Assembly (NCBI RefSeq): GCF_042219855.1
Contig: NZ_JBHJHP010000001.1
Coordinates: 1,116,001-1,180,000 of the forward strand
Origin: JBHJHP01 sp042219855
GTDB taxonomy: Bacteria > Bacteroidota > Bacteroidia > Bacteroidales > UBA5342
DNA: 64,000 nt
Reading direction: 5' to 3'
Position numbers and translations under genes: made by a program. Positions 7,738 to 14,557 of the stretch are shown here, in pieces (the stretch's first letter is position 1; each line of letters starts with the position of its first letter). The notes beneath the pieces were generated by a model. It was given only the letters and a program-made list of their open reading frames with translations. It had not been told where the DNA came from and made no database searches.

Positions 7738-8307
7738 TTACAAACTATCCAGCCTTATTTCAAAATCCTGCGTTGGCATAAAATCCTGCATCTCCCAGAA
7801 ATAAAGTTGTTTATTATTGGATATCCGTGAAGAATCCGGCAGGTATGAAAATGACTTAATGCTTATGTCTGCATCGTTGGTTAAGGTATAAACGGCTTTT
7901 TTTAAAGGTTCACCCCAGGCCTGTGTCGACGTAAGGATATAGGTATTGATATATGAAACTTTTTGACGGTAAAAAATATTGACATCAACGGTATCGCCGG
8001 CAGGAATAATTAACATAAAACTGACTGCTTTAATCTGCCTGCCAAAAGGTATTAAACCGCCTGTATTCAGATTGATTATCCTGACAGAATCAATTTTATC
8101 CATATCCGAAGCAAAAGGAAAGGTAATGGGCTGAAGCTTATCCTGCGGACCGGCATTATAAAATGAATAAATACCATTTACAGAAAAACGAACTGCATCT
8201 ATTTCAAAATCGATATGTTCTTCAAAGAAGAAAACATTGTTCTGAGCCTGCACATAAGGTGAAACAGAAATAAATAAAACAAAAAAGCACAAAAAGACCT
8301 TTATCAT
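7738..8307 (-). CDS. Secreted protein of unknown function, partner of a T9SS cargo
   Basis: A 189-residue protein with a signal peptide (MIKVFLCFFVLFISVSPYVQAQ, cleavage after about residue 22). The mature part is beta-rich with no recognised domain; short stretches such as VRFSVNGIYSFYNAG and AVYTLTNDADISIKSFSYLPDS suggest an Ig-like fold. Its start overlaps the stop codon of the T9SS-sorted gene upstream by 4 bases (ATGA), so the two are co-expressed. It lacks the sorting domain itself, so it probably stays in the periplasm or associates with its partner. Function unknown. Confidence 0.7.
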   Translation of the reverse strand: MIKVFLCFFVLFISVSPYVQAQNNVFFFEEHIDFEIDAVRFSVNGIYSFYNAGPQDKLQPITFPFASDMDKIDSVRIINLNTGGLIPFGRQIKAVSFMLIIPAGDTVDVNIFYRQKVSYINTYILTSTQAWGEPLKKAVYTLTNDADISIKSFSYLPDSSRISNNKQLYFWEMQDFMPTQDFEIRLDSL

Positions 8308-9413
8308 CTTGATATCAATATCTTAGACGTACCGTAATTCTTCTTATTGATGTAGAGTCTTAAAATATACATCCCGTTTTCAACATCCGAAGGAACAGTG
8401 ATCATTCCTTTGCTTTCTGATATAGAAAACTGAGCGATGCTCTGCCCATTGAGACTTACCAGTTCAAGGTAGCATTCTGATGATTTTATGGGTAAGACTA
8501 TCTCGTAGTTGAAAACAGAACCCCGAACCGGATTTGGTGCGATCCGAAGCATTTTCACCTGTTCCGTTTTAACCTCCTGCACAGACGTAATCTTTTGAAT
8601 ATGAATATCTTCCACAATTACAGTATCAGGCTTTGGATCAATACTAATTGGAATAATATCTACAATATAATTGCTCCAACCATAAGTATAGTACAGCTGC
8701 GATATCTGATTTTTAAACGAGAGAAACTGAACAGAATACGAACCGTCCGCTCCGGGAACAAAACCAAATGATCCTTTTGCATAAATTTTGCGGTTGAAAT
8801 CTGTGAGTAATTCGTTGCTCTCATCATAAATATTTCCATAAATAGTAGCACACATTCCGGTTGAATTATTTTCACTTCCAAATCCGGGTGATGAATCAAT
8901 ACTATAATAGTTTATGTAATTTACATTTCCAGTATAGGCACTTATACTGCTGAACGCGTGACAAGAAGCAATGGTTTCACCTAATCCAGGTGCCCGCAAT
9001 GTAGCTGCACGATAGTTTCCATAAACAATTGGTTCCGGGACGGCGATGCCTGGTCCTGAATAATAATTGTAATAATATTCTATTTGCAGGCTATCACCAT
9101 TCATGTCAATATTTATTTCTGACATCAAGCTATCGTTGCTTACTAATAGCAAGCCTTCACGAGCTTTAATTGTATAATTAACTAATTTGGCCCTAGCAGT
9201 TGAAGAACTAATAAATATACTATCAACTGAATTATAATTATGATAGAATTCTACATATTCATACTGTAGTTCAATCATCCAGTTTCCGGTTGAATCAAAT
9301 CCTATTTCCGATATCCATATGTTTGGTGGTGGATCTATGAGAGGATTAGCTCCGGCCTGCTGGGCACAGAACCACACAAGCGTAAAGAGTAATAGTTTTT
9401 TCATGGCTTTCAA
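8304..9413 (-). CDS. Secreted protein with type IX (type A) C-terminal sorting domain
   Basis: 369 residues. The signal peptide is MKAMKKLLLFTLVWFCAQQAGAN. The last about 80 residues form a T9SS type A sorting domain (IAPNPVRGSVFNYEIVLP; CYLELVSLNGQSIAQF; VENGMYILRLYINKKNYGTSKILIS), so it should be exported by the type IX system and anchored or released at the surface. The central region is Tyr- and Ser-rich and beta-predicted (repeated YYNYY-like stretches), with no catalytic motif recognised. The GFGSENNSTG segment resembles lamin-tail-like surface proteins, but the match is weak. It is the first gene of a two-gene unit with the overlapping downstream gene. Confidence 0.8.
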   Translation of the reverse strand: MKAMKKLLLFTLVWFCAQQAGANPLIDPPPNIWISEIGFDSTGNWMIELQYEYVEFYHNYNSVDSIFISSSTARAKLVNYTIKAREGLLLVSNDSLMSEINIDMNGDSLQIEYYYNYYSGPGIAVPEPIVYGNYRAATLRAPGLGETIASCHAFSSISAYTGNVNYINYYSIDSSPGFGSENNSTGMCATIYGNIYDESNELLTDFNRKIYAKGSFGFVPGADGSYSVQFLSFKNQISQLYYTYGWSNYIVDIIPISIDPKPDTVIVEDIHIQKITSVQEVKTEQVKMLRIAPNPVRGSVFNYEIVLPIKSSECYLELVSLNGQSIAQFSISESKGMITVPSDVENGMYILRLYINKKNYGTSKILISR

Positions 9414-9643
9414 TTCAAATCAGGTATGTACGATTCACATTCTACATCTTAAAGGTATAGAATTCAGAGGATTATTGCAAATAATAAAACGGATTATCTT
9501 TGCTTAGTCACAAGGAAATAATTTCCTGCCTGCACATATTCACCCGTGGCTATCATTAATATTCGGGTAATCTGCAGAAAAAGGATTTATGAAATCATTC
9601 TCCTGTTAATGCCTTATGTCACAAAAACCTTTTGCGAAATTTG

Positions 9644-9651
9644 TAACTTTG
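9644..9651 (+). promoter_or_regulatory. -7 box upstream of the YhcH-family gene
   Basis: TAACTTTG matches TAnnTTTG. A transcript starting about seven bases further on would begin just before the ATG at 9666, supporting that start over an earlier in-frame codon at 9546. No well-spaced -33 TTTG is visible. Confidence 0.4.
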
Positions 9652-9665
9652 AAAAAAATTTAATT

Positions 9666-10118
9666 ATGGTCACAGATAAACTATCCAATGCTCCCTTGTA
9701 TTACGCACTGGGAGAACGCATAAAAAAAGGCCTTGAGTATATTCAGAAAACAGATTTCAGTCTGCTCGAAGATGGTAAATACACGATAGATGGTGATGCT
9801 ATTTTTGCAGCTGTCAGTCACTATAGTACCAAACCGGTTGAAGAAGCTAAAACAGAGAACCACCGCAATTATATCGACATTCAGTATGTGGTAAAAGGGC
9901 AGGAAAAAATCGGTTATGCACCATATAAAGGTCAGGAACCATCTGTTGCCTACAATTCTGAAAAAGATGTCAGCTTTTACGATTGTCCCGTATCACTCTT
10001 TACGATGAATGAGGGCAGTTTTGCCATCTTTTTTCCGGATGATATTCATACTCCCGGTGTTGCCGTTACCGGACCAGGCAATGTAATGAAGGTGGTGGTA
10101 AAGATCAGGGTGGATTAG
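9666..10118 (+). CDS. YhcH/YjgK/YiaL (DUF386) family sugar-processing protein
   Basis: 150 residues from the ATG at 9666, matching the usual family length; the longer frame from 9546 adds a stretch not typical of the family. These proteins have a cupin-like beta-barrel and are linked to sialic acid or other sugar metabolism (YhcH/NanQ is an anomerase; EbgC is a beta-galactosidase subunit). Conserved residues seen are ENHRNYIDIQYVVKGQE (metal-ligand His), FYDCP and FAIFFPDDIHTPG (second His). It is not next to other sugar genes and points away from its neighbours, so its substrate is open. Confidence 0.85.
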   Translation: MVTDKLSNAPLYYALGERIKKGLEYIQKTDFSLLEDGKYTIDGDAIFAAVSHYSTKPVEEAKTENHRNYIDIQYVVKGQEKIGYAPYKGQEPSVAYNSEKDVSFYDCPVSLFTMNEGSFAIFFPDDIHTPGVAVTGPGNVMKVVVKIRVD

Positions 10119-10138
10119 TGCCTGTCCACAGATGAAAA

Positions 10139-10160
10139 AAGGTTGCCTTCCGGCAACCTT
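10139..10160. terminator. Hairpin between convergent genes
   Basis: AAGGTTGCC (10139-10147), loop TTCC, GGCAACCTT (10152-10160): a perfect 9-bp stem. An A-run on its left becomes a T-run on the minus strand, so it best fits termination of the minus-strand Spy-like gene, with possible action on the YhcH transcript. A second wobble-rich hairpin lies at 10234-10257. Confidence 0.6.
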
Positions 10161-10279
10161 CTCCTACGTGTTTATTCAAGTGTCTCAGAATTCTGAGTTT
10201 AGTATATTATTCAAACACAATGAAAACATGGAAAGGGGCTCCCTTAAGGAAGTCCCTATTCACCTTATATAGTTCTGAT

Positions 10280-11407
10280 CTATATTCTGAATCCACGGCC
10301 CTGCCCCTGCATTAATGGTTTTGAAAGCAGCACTTTTTCCTTTTCATCCGGTGAGAGCTGCTTTAACAGATCAATCTGTGCATTGACGCGTGTTTTCATA
10401 ATTTGGGCTCTCAGTTTTGCCATCTCGTCAATGTTTTTATTTACATTTTTAAGGTCAATTTTATCTTCAGCCATCAGGGTTTTCTGTTTGACCTGCAATT
10501 CATTCATCTGGTTTCTCAAATCACGGGTCTGAGCTGAAACGGCCAACATGTTCTTCTGCAGAAGTTCTTTGGTTTCTTCTGATAACATTACCCGCGGTCT
10601 CATTCCACTTCCCTGACGGACTCCGTTTCCATGTCCGGCGAAAGCACGGTTTCCACCTTTCATGCCTCCTCTGAAATTCTGTCCCTGAGCCATACCATTG
10701 CGCATACCCATGCCGTTTCCATGAAATCCTTTACCGGCAGAACCACCTTTCACAGCCATACCACGGTTGAATCCCTGTCCTGTACACTGACCACATCCTG
10801 CCATACCACGATTGAAACCTTGCCCGTTGCCTGGTCCAAAACCAGGTCCCTGATGTTGTCCGTTTCCGGGACCGGCAAACTGTCCGTTTCCACGACCCTG
10901 TCCGTTACCTTTGCCCATTCTCCCCTGCTGACCATTCATCTTAGCAGGTCCGTATCCCTGACCATTCCGCTGACCTCTTGCTGTTGGACAGTCACCGGGA
11001 AGAATCTTCTGAACCTCAACCCTGAATGAGGCATTTGATTTTGAAAGCTGCGCCTGCAGTTTGGCCATCTCATCGATGTTTTTATCAATGGCTTTGACAT
11101 CAGGACTTGCAGCTTCCACCAGAGTTTTCTGTTTTGCCTTTTTAGCTTCCAGGTCTAATCGCAGCTTTTGTACCTCAGTCCTGTGATCATCCTGTAAAGA
11201 TTTCAACGTCGCTTTTTGCTCATCACTTAAAGCAGGACAATCTGCAAACTGTGCTGCACCAAAATTCTGGCCTCTGCCCTGTCCTGCCATTGGTCCGTTC
11301 TGAATACAGGTGTTTGGTCCGCGCTTATTAAAATTCTGCGCCTGCACCATGAATGTTCCTGTAAGTAATAATCCAAGTGCTAATGGAATAATTTGTTTTG
11401 TTTTCAT
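10280..11407 (-). CDS. Periplasmic Spy/CpxP-like protein with duplicated modules and Gly/Gln/Asn-rich linker
   Basis: 375 residues from the ATG at 11407 (MKTKQIIPLALGLLLTGTFMVQAQ signal peptide); a longer frame from 11491 would put 28 residues before the signal and is unlikely. Two related helical modules of Spy/CpxP type are visible: LSDEQKATLKSLQDDHRTEVQKL with KQKTLVEA and DKNIDEMAKLQAQL near the N-terminus, and LSEETKELLQKNM with KQKTLMAEDK and NKNIDEMAKLRAQI near the C-terminus. Between them lies a linker of about 140 residues rich in Gly, Gln, Asn and Met, with GQGFNRGMA present twice and one CGQC pair. Spy/CpxP proteins are envelope-stress chaperones; some relatives bind metals. The linker is unusual for that family. 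Confidence 0.75.
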   Translation of the reverse strand: MKTKQIIPLALGLLLTGTFMVQAQNFNKRGPNTCIQNGPMAGQGRGQNFGAAQFADCPALSDEQKATLKSLQDDHRTEVQKLRLDLEAKKAKQKTLVEAASPDVKAIDKNIDEMAKLQAQLSKSNASFRVEVQKILPGDCPTARGQRNGQGYGPAKMNGQQGRMGKGNGQGRGNGQFAGPGNGQHQGPGFGPGNGQGFNRGMAGCGQCTGQGFNRGMAVKGGSAGKGFHGNGMGMRNGMAQGQNFRGGMKGGNRAFAGHGNGVRQGSGMRPRVMLSEETKELLQKNMLAVSAQTRDLRNQMNELQVKQKTLMAEDKIDLKNVNKNIDEMAKLRAQIMKTRVNAQIDLLKQLSPDEKEKVLLSKPLMQGQGRGFRI

Positions 11408-11619
11408 TCTGCAATTCTTTTTAAACGTTTTCGGATTTTTGACATTCCAATTGAAGGAACTATTCCAATTTCCTGCTGAGCGTAAAAACATTTAACATTT
11501 ATGAGACCTTCTACAACACGCTGTAACGCCCTTATATTAACACATTTAAAATTCTATATATAATGATTCTAAAAAATATATTTTTAACAATTTGAAGTGG
11601 AATTTTAAATTAATAAGTC

Positions 11620-11627
11620 TAAATTTG
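11620..11627 (+). promoter_or_regulatory. -7 box of the ferredoxin gene
   Basis: TAAATTTG matches TAnnTTTG and lies 34 bases before the ferredoxin ATG. A TTTG is present at 11591-11594, but its spacing (25 bases) is longer than usual. Confidence 0.5.
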
Positions 11628-11661
11628 TCGCTCCGATTATAACTTAAAAATTAGATAAATT

Positions 11662-11829
11662 ATGGCTTACGTAGTTACTGAAGATTGCATTGCTTGCGGT
11701 TCTTGTATTGATGAATGTCCGGTAGACGCTATTGCAGAAGGTGATATTTACACGATCGATGCTGAGGCATGTACCGATTGTGGTTCATGTGCTGATGTTT
11801 GTCCGACTGAAGCTATTCATCCTGCATAG
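11662..11829 (+). CDS. 2[4Fe-4S] ferredoxin, 55 residues
   Basis: A complete short gene that length cut-offs can miss. The protein begins MAYVVTEDCIACGSCIDECP and has two cluster motifs: Cys 9, 12, 15 and 19 (CxxCxxCxxxCP) and Cys 37, 40, 43 and 47 (again followed by Pro). This is a bacterial-type clostridial ferredoxin with two [4Fe-4S] clusters and a normal length of about 55. It would carry low-potential electrons in the cytoplasm for anaerobic enzymes such as pyruvate:ferredoxin oxidoreductase or hydrogenase; the partner is not in this window. It has its own -7 box and a strong terminator, so it is monocistronic. Confidence 0.96.
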   Translation: MAYVVTEDCIACGSCIDECPVDAIAEGDIYTIDAEACTDCGSCADVCPTEAIHPA

Positions 11830-11848
11830 TGCAATCTAAAAAATTTAT

Positions 11849-11881
11849 AAGCCGCTTCGAGGAATTGAAGCGGCTTTTTTT
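11849..11881 (+). terminator. Rho-independent terminator of the ferredoxin gene
   Basis: AAGCCGCTTC (11849-11858), 8-base loop, GAAGCGGCTT (11867-11876), then a T-run into 11881. The 10-bp perfect stem plus T-tract starts 19 bases after the ferredoxin stop codon. Confidence 0.9.
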
Positions 11882-11888
11882 ATATTTG
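11881..11888 (+). promoter_or_regulatory. -7 box of porQ
   Basis: TATATTTG matches TAnnTTTG directly after the ferredoxin terminator and 57 bases before the porQ ATG at 11946. No clear -33 element. Confidence 0.45.
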
Positions 11889-11945
11889 TTCACGAACATA
11901 AAAATAAATACGAAACCATTGCGTTTCAAGATTAAAATAAAACCC

Positions 11946-12956
11946 ATGAGGTTTCTGCTGATTGCTTTATTTACTTTATTCGGTCTTTCAGGCTGGGCTC
12001 AGAAAGGTGAAAACACATATGAATTCCTAAACCTGCCGGGTTCTGCACACACCGGTGCGCTGGGAGGTACAAATGTGTCCCTCCAGGATGTGGATCCATC
12101 TATGGCCTTAGGCAATCCGGCACTTCTACGGGATACGATGCATAACAATCTGGCGGTTAACTATGTCAATTACATTGCAGATATAAATTTTGGTTATGCC
12201 ACCTATTCCAGAGATTATAACGCTTTAGGAACATTTGCTTTAGGTGTTCAGTACATCAACCAGGGAAATTTTGACGGCTATGATGAACTGGGAAATTTTA
12301 CAGGCAATTTTGTGGCACAGGAAACAGCACTTAGCCTCATATGGAGTTATCCCATCAGTTCCAAATGGAATGGCGGTCTTGCGTTTAAGCAGGTTTTTTC
12401 CGCTTTTGAGCAGTATTCATCCTATGGCATCCTGTTTGATGCCGGAATCAGCTATCTGAATAACAATTTTTCAGCGGGACTGGTATTAAAGAATTTCGGC
12501 ACACAGGTAAAAACATATACCGAAGATAATTTTGAGCCGATGCCGTTTGAAATACAGATGGGTTTTACGCAGAAGCTGAATCATGCACCACTGCGTTTTT
12601 CCGTTACAGCCAACCATATACAGATGCCCGATCTCACTTATAAATCGGGCTTGGATAAATATTCAAACCCATTGCTTGATGACCAGAACAAGACACCTAC
12701 GTTTGGTGCTAAAGCATTACGACATGTGGTTTTCGGTGTGGAATTTGTGCCATCCAAAAATCTGTATGTTGCTGCAGGATACAATTTTCAGCGGCGTATT
12801 GAGCTGGGCATTGAGAATTCCATGTCCACGGTTGGGTTTTCATGGGGTTTTGGTGTAAAAATCAGCAAATTTCGTATCAGCTACGCTTCTGCCCGTTATC
12901 ATCTGGCAGGAACCAGCAACCATATTTCCATTGCAACAAATCTGAGCAGTTTCTAA
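11946..12956 (+). CDS. porQ: Type IX secretion system protein PorQ
   Basis: 336 residues from the ATG at 11946, where a signal peptide begins (MRFLLIALFTLFGLSGWAQ). An upstream extension of the frame overlaps the ferredoxin stop and terminator and is not credible. The mature protein is a predicted outer-membrane beta-barrel of the PorV/PorQ type: YEFLNLPGSAHTGALGGTNVSLQDVDPSMALGNPALL is the diagnostic N-terminal block. Alternating strands follow to the C-terminal STVGFSWGFGVKISKFRISYASARYHLAGTSNH region. In the type IX system PorQ is thought to act with PorZ and PorU in the attachment complex. Its presence agrees with the sorting-domain proteins in this window. Confidence 0.92.
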   Translation: MRFLLIALFTLFGLSGWAQKGENTYEFLNLPGSAHTGALGGTNVSLQDVDPSMALGNPALLRDTMHNNLAVNYVNYIADINFGYATYSRDYNALGTFALGVQYINQGNFDGYDELGNFTGNFVAQETALSLIWSYPISSKWNGGLAFKQVFSAFEQYSSYGILFDAGISYLNNNFSAGLVLKNFGTQVKTYTEDNFEPMPFEIQMGFTQKLNHAPLRFSVTANHIQMPDLTYKSGLDKYSNPLLDDQNKTPTFGAKALRHVVFGVEFVPSKNLYVAAGYNFQRRIELGIENSMSTVGFSWGFGVKISKFRISYASARYHLAGTSNHISIATNLSSF

Positions 12957-13052
12957 AATCTGCAATTTGTCGCCCTTATCGGGCTCTACATACCACCTTA
13001 TCTGAATATTCTACCATACTGTCACTCCTACGGAGCTCAATCCGTGAGAATA

Positions 13053-13090
13053 TCTGCGCCCGTCTGCGGGAAATATGAAACATGTTTATC
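13053..13090. repeat. 38-bp direct repeat, copy 1
   Basis: Starts TCTGCGCCCGTCTGCGGG and ends with GAAACATGTTTATC. By eye it differs at about four positions from the copy exactly 240 bases downstream. Text of the type TCTGCG...TCTGCGGG...ATGAAAC is common in Bacteroidota intergenic DNA, as far as I recall. Confidence 0.6.
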
Positions 13091-13292
13091 CTTCTGTGCT
13101 ACCTGATGAAACATCACTTACAGTGTCAGGCTGATATCTGAAGTACAATGGCCGTCAAAAACATTTTTTACAGGTTATCATTTTTTACACTATTACAAAT
13201 AACAAATATTTAGGTTACAATATTACCACTCCTGCGGTGTTAACTTCAAAAATGTTTAACCAGCTGGCATCTGCGAAAATCTGCGCATGAAT

Positions 13293-13330
13293 TCTGCGCC
13301 CATCTGCTGGAGATATGAAACATGTTAATC
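13293..13330. repeat. 38-bp direct repeat, copy 2
   Basis: Starts TCTGCGCCCATCTGCTGG and ends with GAAACATGTTAATC. It is preceded by two further short ATCTGCG units near 13269-13285. Confidence 0.6.
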
Positions 13331-13420
13331 GTTCCGGGTGTTCTTACAGATAACGGCATCAAAAATATGCCGCATCATGCTGCTGTTTTTTCTATACCTT
13401 CGCAATAAAAAGCGAAAACC

Positions 13421-13762
13421 ATGTTCTTTCTGATCCGACATATCATTGACTTCCTGAGAATAAAAACGTACCGGAACCTCACCATTGCCACATTTACCGT
13501 GTTGTTAAACGGGACTATCATTTACCACTTCGTGGAACACTGGAAATGGCTGGATTCACTTTACTTTTCTGTGATGACACTTACCACGGTTGGCTACGGA
13601 GACCTTGTACCACAAACGGCCTTTGGTAAGATCTTTACCATGGTTTATGTATTAACCGGTATCGGCATCATCTTTGGATTTATCAATTCATTCTACCAGC
13701 ACAGGGCTCTTAAAATGAAGGAAGTAGCTGAGAAAAGATCAAAAAATAACTTAAAAAAATAA
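13421..13762 (+). CDS. Two-TM potassium channel
   Basis: A 113-residue ion channel subunit. Two membrane segments (about residues 20-40 and 75-97) flank a pore loop with the K+ selectivity filter TTVGYGDLVP (about residues 60-69). It would assemble as a tetramer in the inner membrane. There is no C-terminal RCK/TrkA-N regulatory domain; the tail is a short basic helix (RALKMKEVAEKRSKNNLKK). The gene is followed 57 bases later by an acyl-ACP thioesterase on the same strand. The weak -7-like box TACCTTCG lies at 13395-13402. Confidence 0.93.
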   Translation: MFFLIRHIIDFLRIKTYRNLTIATFTVLLNGTIIYHFVEHWKWLDSLYFSVMTLTTVGYGDLVPQTAFGKIFTMVYVLTGIGIIFGFINSFYQHRALKMKEVAEKRSKNNLKK

Positions 13763-13819
13763 CGTTTGTCCGGCTGATATACCCTGTATTTATTAGCTTT
13801 ACCCTGAAAAAATAACCAA

Positions 13820-14557
13820 ATGGATTCCACTTTACAAATTCTTAAAAAACAGTTTACCATCAATCCCAAGGATGCCGATTTTCGTTGTCGTTTAAAAGCA
13901 AGTTCGCTTATCAACTATTATATTGAAGCTGCCTGGAATCATGCCGAGGCTTTAAACCTTGGATTCAGCCATCTGACACCTTTAGGGTTAGCATGGGTTT
14001 TAACCCGTTTAAAATTTATTATCCATTCTGTACCAACCTGGCCTGGTGAATTACAACTGGAAACCTGGCCCAAAGGCATGGACAGGATACAGTATATCAG
14101 AGATGCCGAAATAAAAGATGGAAATAATACAGCCGTTGCATCCATCACAAGTACATGGATGATCATTGATGCAAAATCCAAAAGACCGAAAGTTCACCTG
14201 AAAGATGAAGAGTTATTATATAAACTAAAAGACAAACATGCGGTGAACGAAACAATTCCGGCCTTATCCTTTTCCGGTGAACCGGAATCCGTTACAACTT
14301 ACATTGTCAGGTACTCCGATGTAGATATGAATCATCATTTAACCACCCTTCGTTATCTGGAATTCATGTTCGACACCTATACGGAAGCCTTTATCCTCAA
14401 AAACCAGCCAAAAGAAATAACTGTAAATTTCATGAGAGAAGTAATGTTTGGATCCAGGCTTGAGATGAAACGCTTTATTTCAGATAACTACCATGGCTTC
14501 GAATTACTGAATACGGATACCGGGGCAGTAAGTTTCAGGGGCGAAATTGTTTACTGA
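13820..14557 (+). CDS. Acyl-ACP thioesterase
   Basis: 245 residues with the double hot-dog architecture of FatA/FatB-like bacterial acyl-ACP thioesterases. The N-terminal domain contains CRLKASSLINYYIEAAWNHAEALN and GLAWVLTRLKFII. The second domain contains YIVRYSDVDMNHHLTTLRYLEFMFD, holding the conserved Asp/Asn/His set. It hydrolyses acyl-ACP to free fatty acid in the cytoplasm; chain length cannot be predicted. It converges with the ABC-F gene and the two overlap by 7 bases at their 3' ends, so no separate terminator is present. Confidence 0.9.
   Translation: MDSTLQILKKQFTINPKDADFRCRLKASSLINYYIEAAWNHAEALNLGFSHLTPLGLAWVLTRLKFIIHSVPTWPGELQLETWPKGMDRIQYIRDAEIKDGNNTAVASITSTWMIIDAKSKRPKVHLKDEELLYKLKDKHAVNETIPALSFSGEPESVTTYIVRYSDVDMNHHLTTLRYLEFMFDTYTEAFILKNQPKEITVNFMREVMFGSRLEMKRFISDNYHGFELLNTDTGAVSFRGEIVY

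Larger units (their letters stand above)
12957..13420. other. Intergenic region with degenerate repeats, no gene
   Basis: This 464-base stretch between porQ and the K+ channel holds no credible gene. It contains a small hairpin GCCC-TTATC-GGGC near 12972, two CACTCCT(A/G)CGG segments (about 13023 and 13227), a GTGTCAGGCTGAT half-site near 13123, and a repeated 38-base block listed separately. It appears to be a graveyard of Bacteroidota intergenic repeats. Confidence 0.6.

Noticed and set aside
9546..9665. N-terminal extension of the YhcH-family gene
   Set aside because: The family begins at the ATG at 9666, and the -7 box at 9644 would lie inside the extended gene.
11829..11945. N-terminal extension of porQ
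   Set aside because: It crosses the ferredoxin terminator and the signal peptide starts only at 11946.
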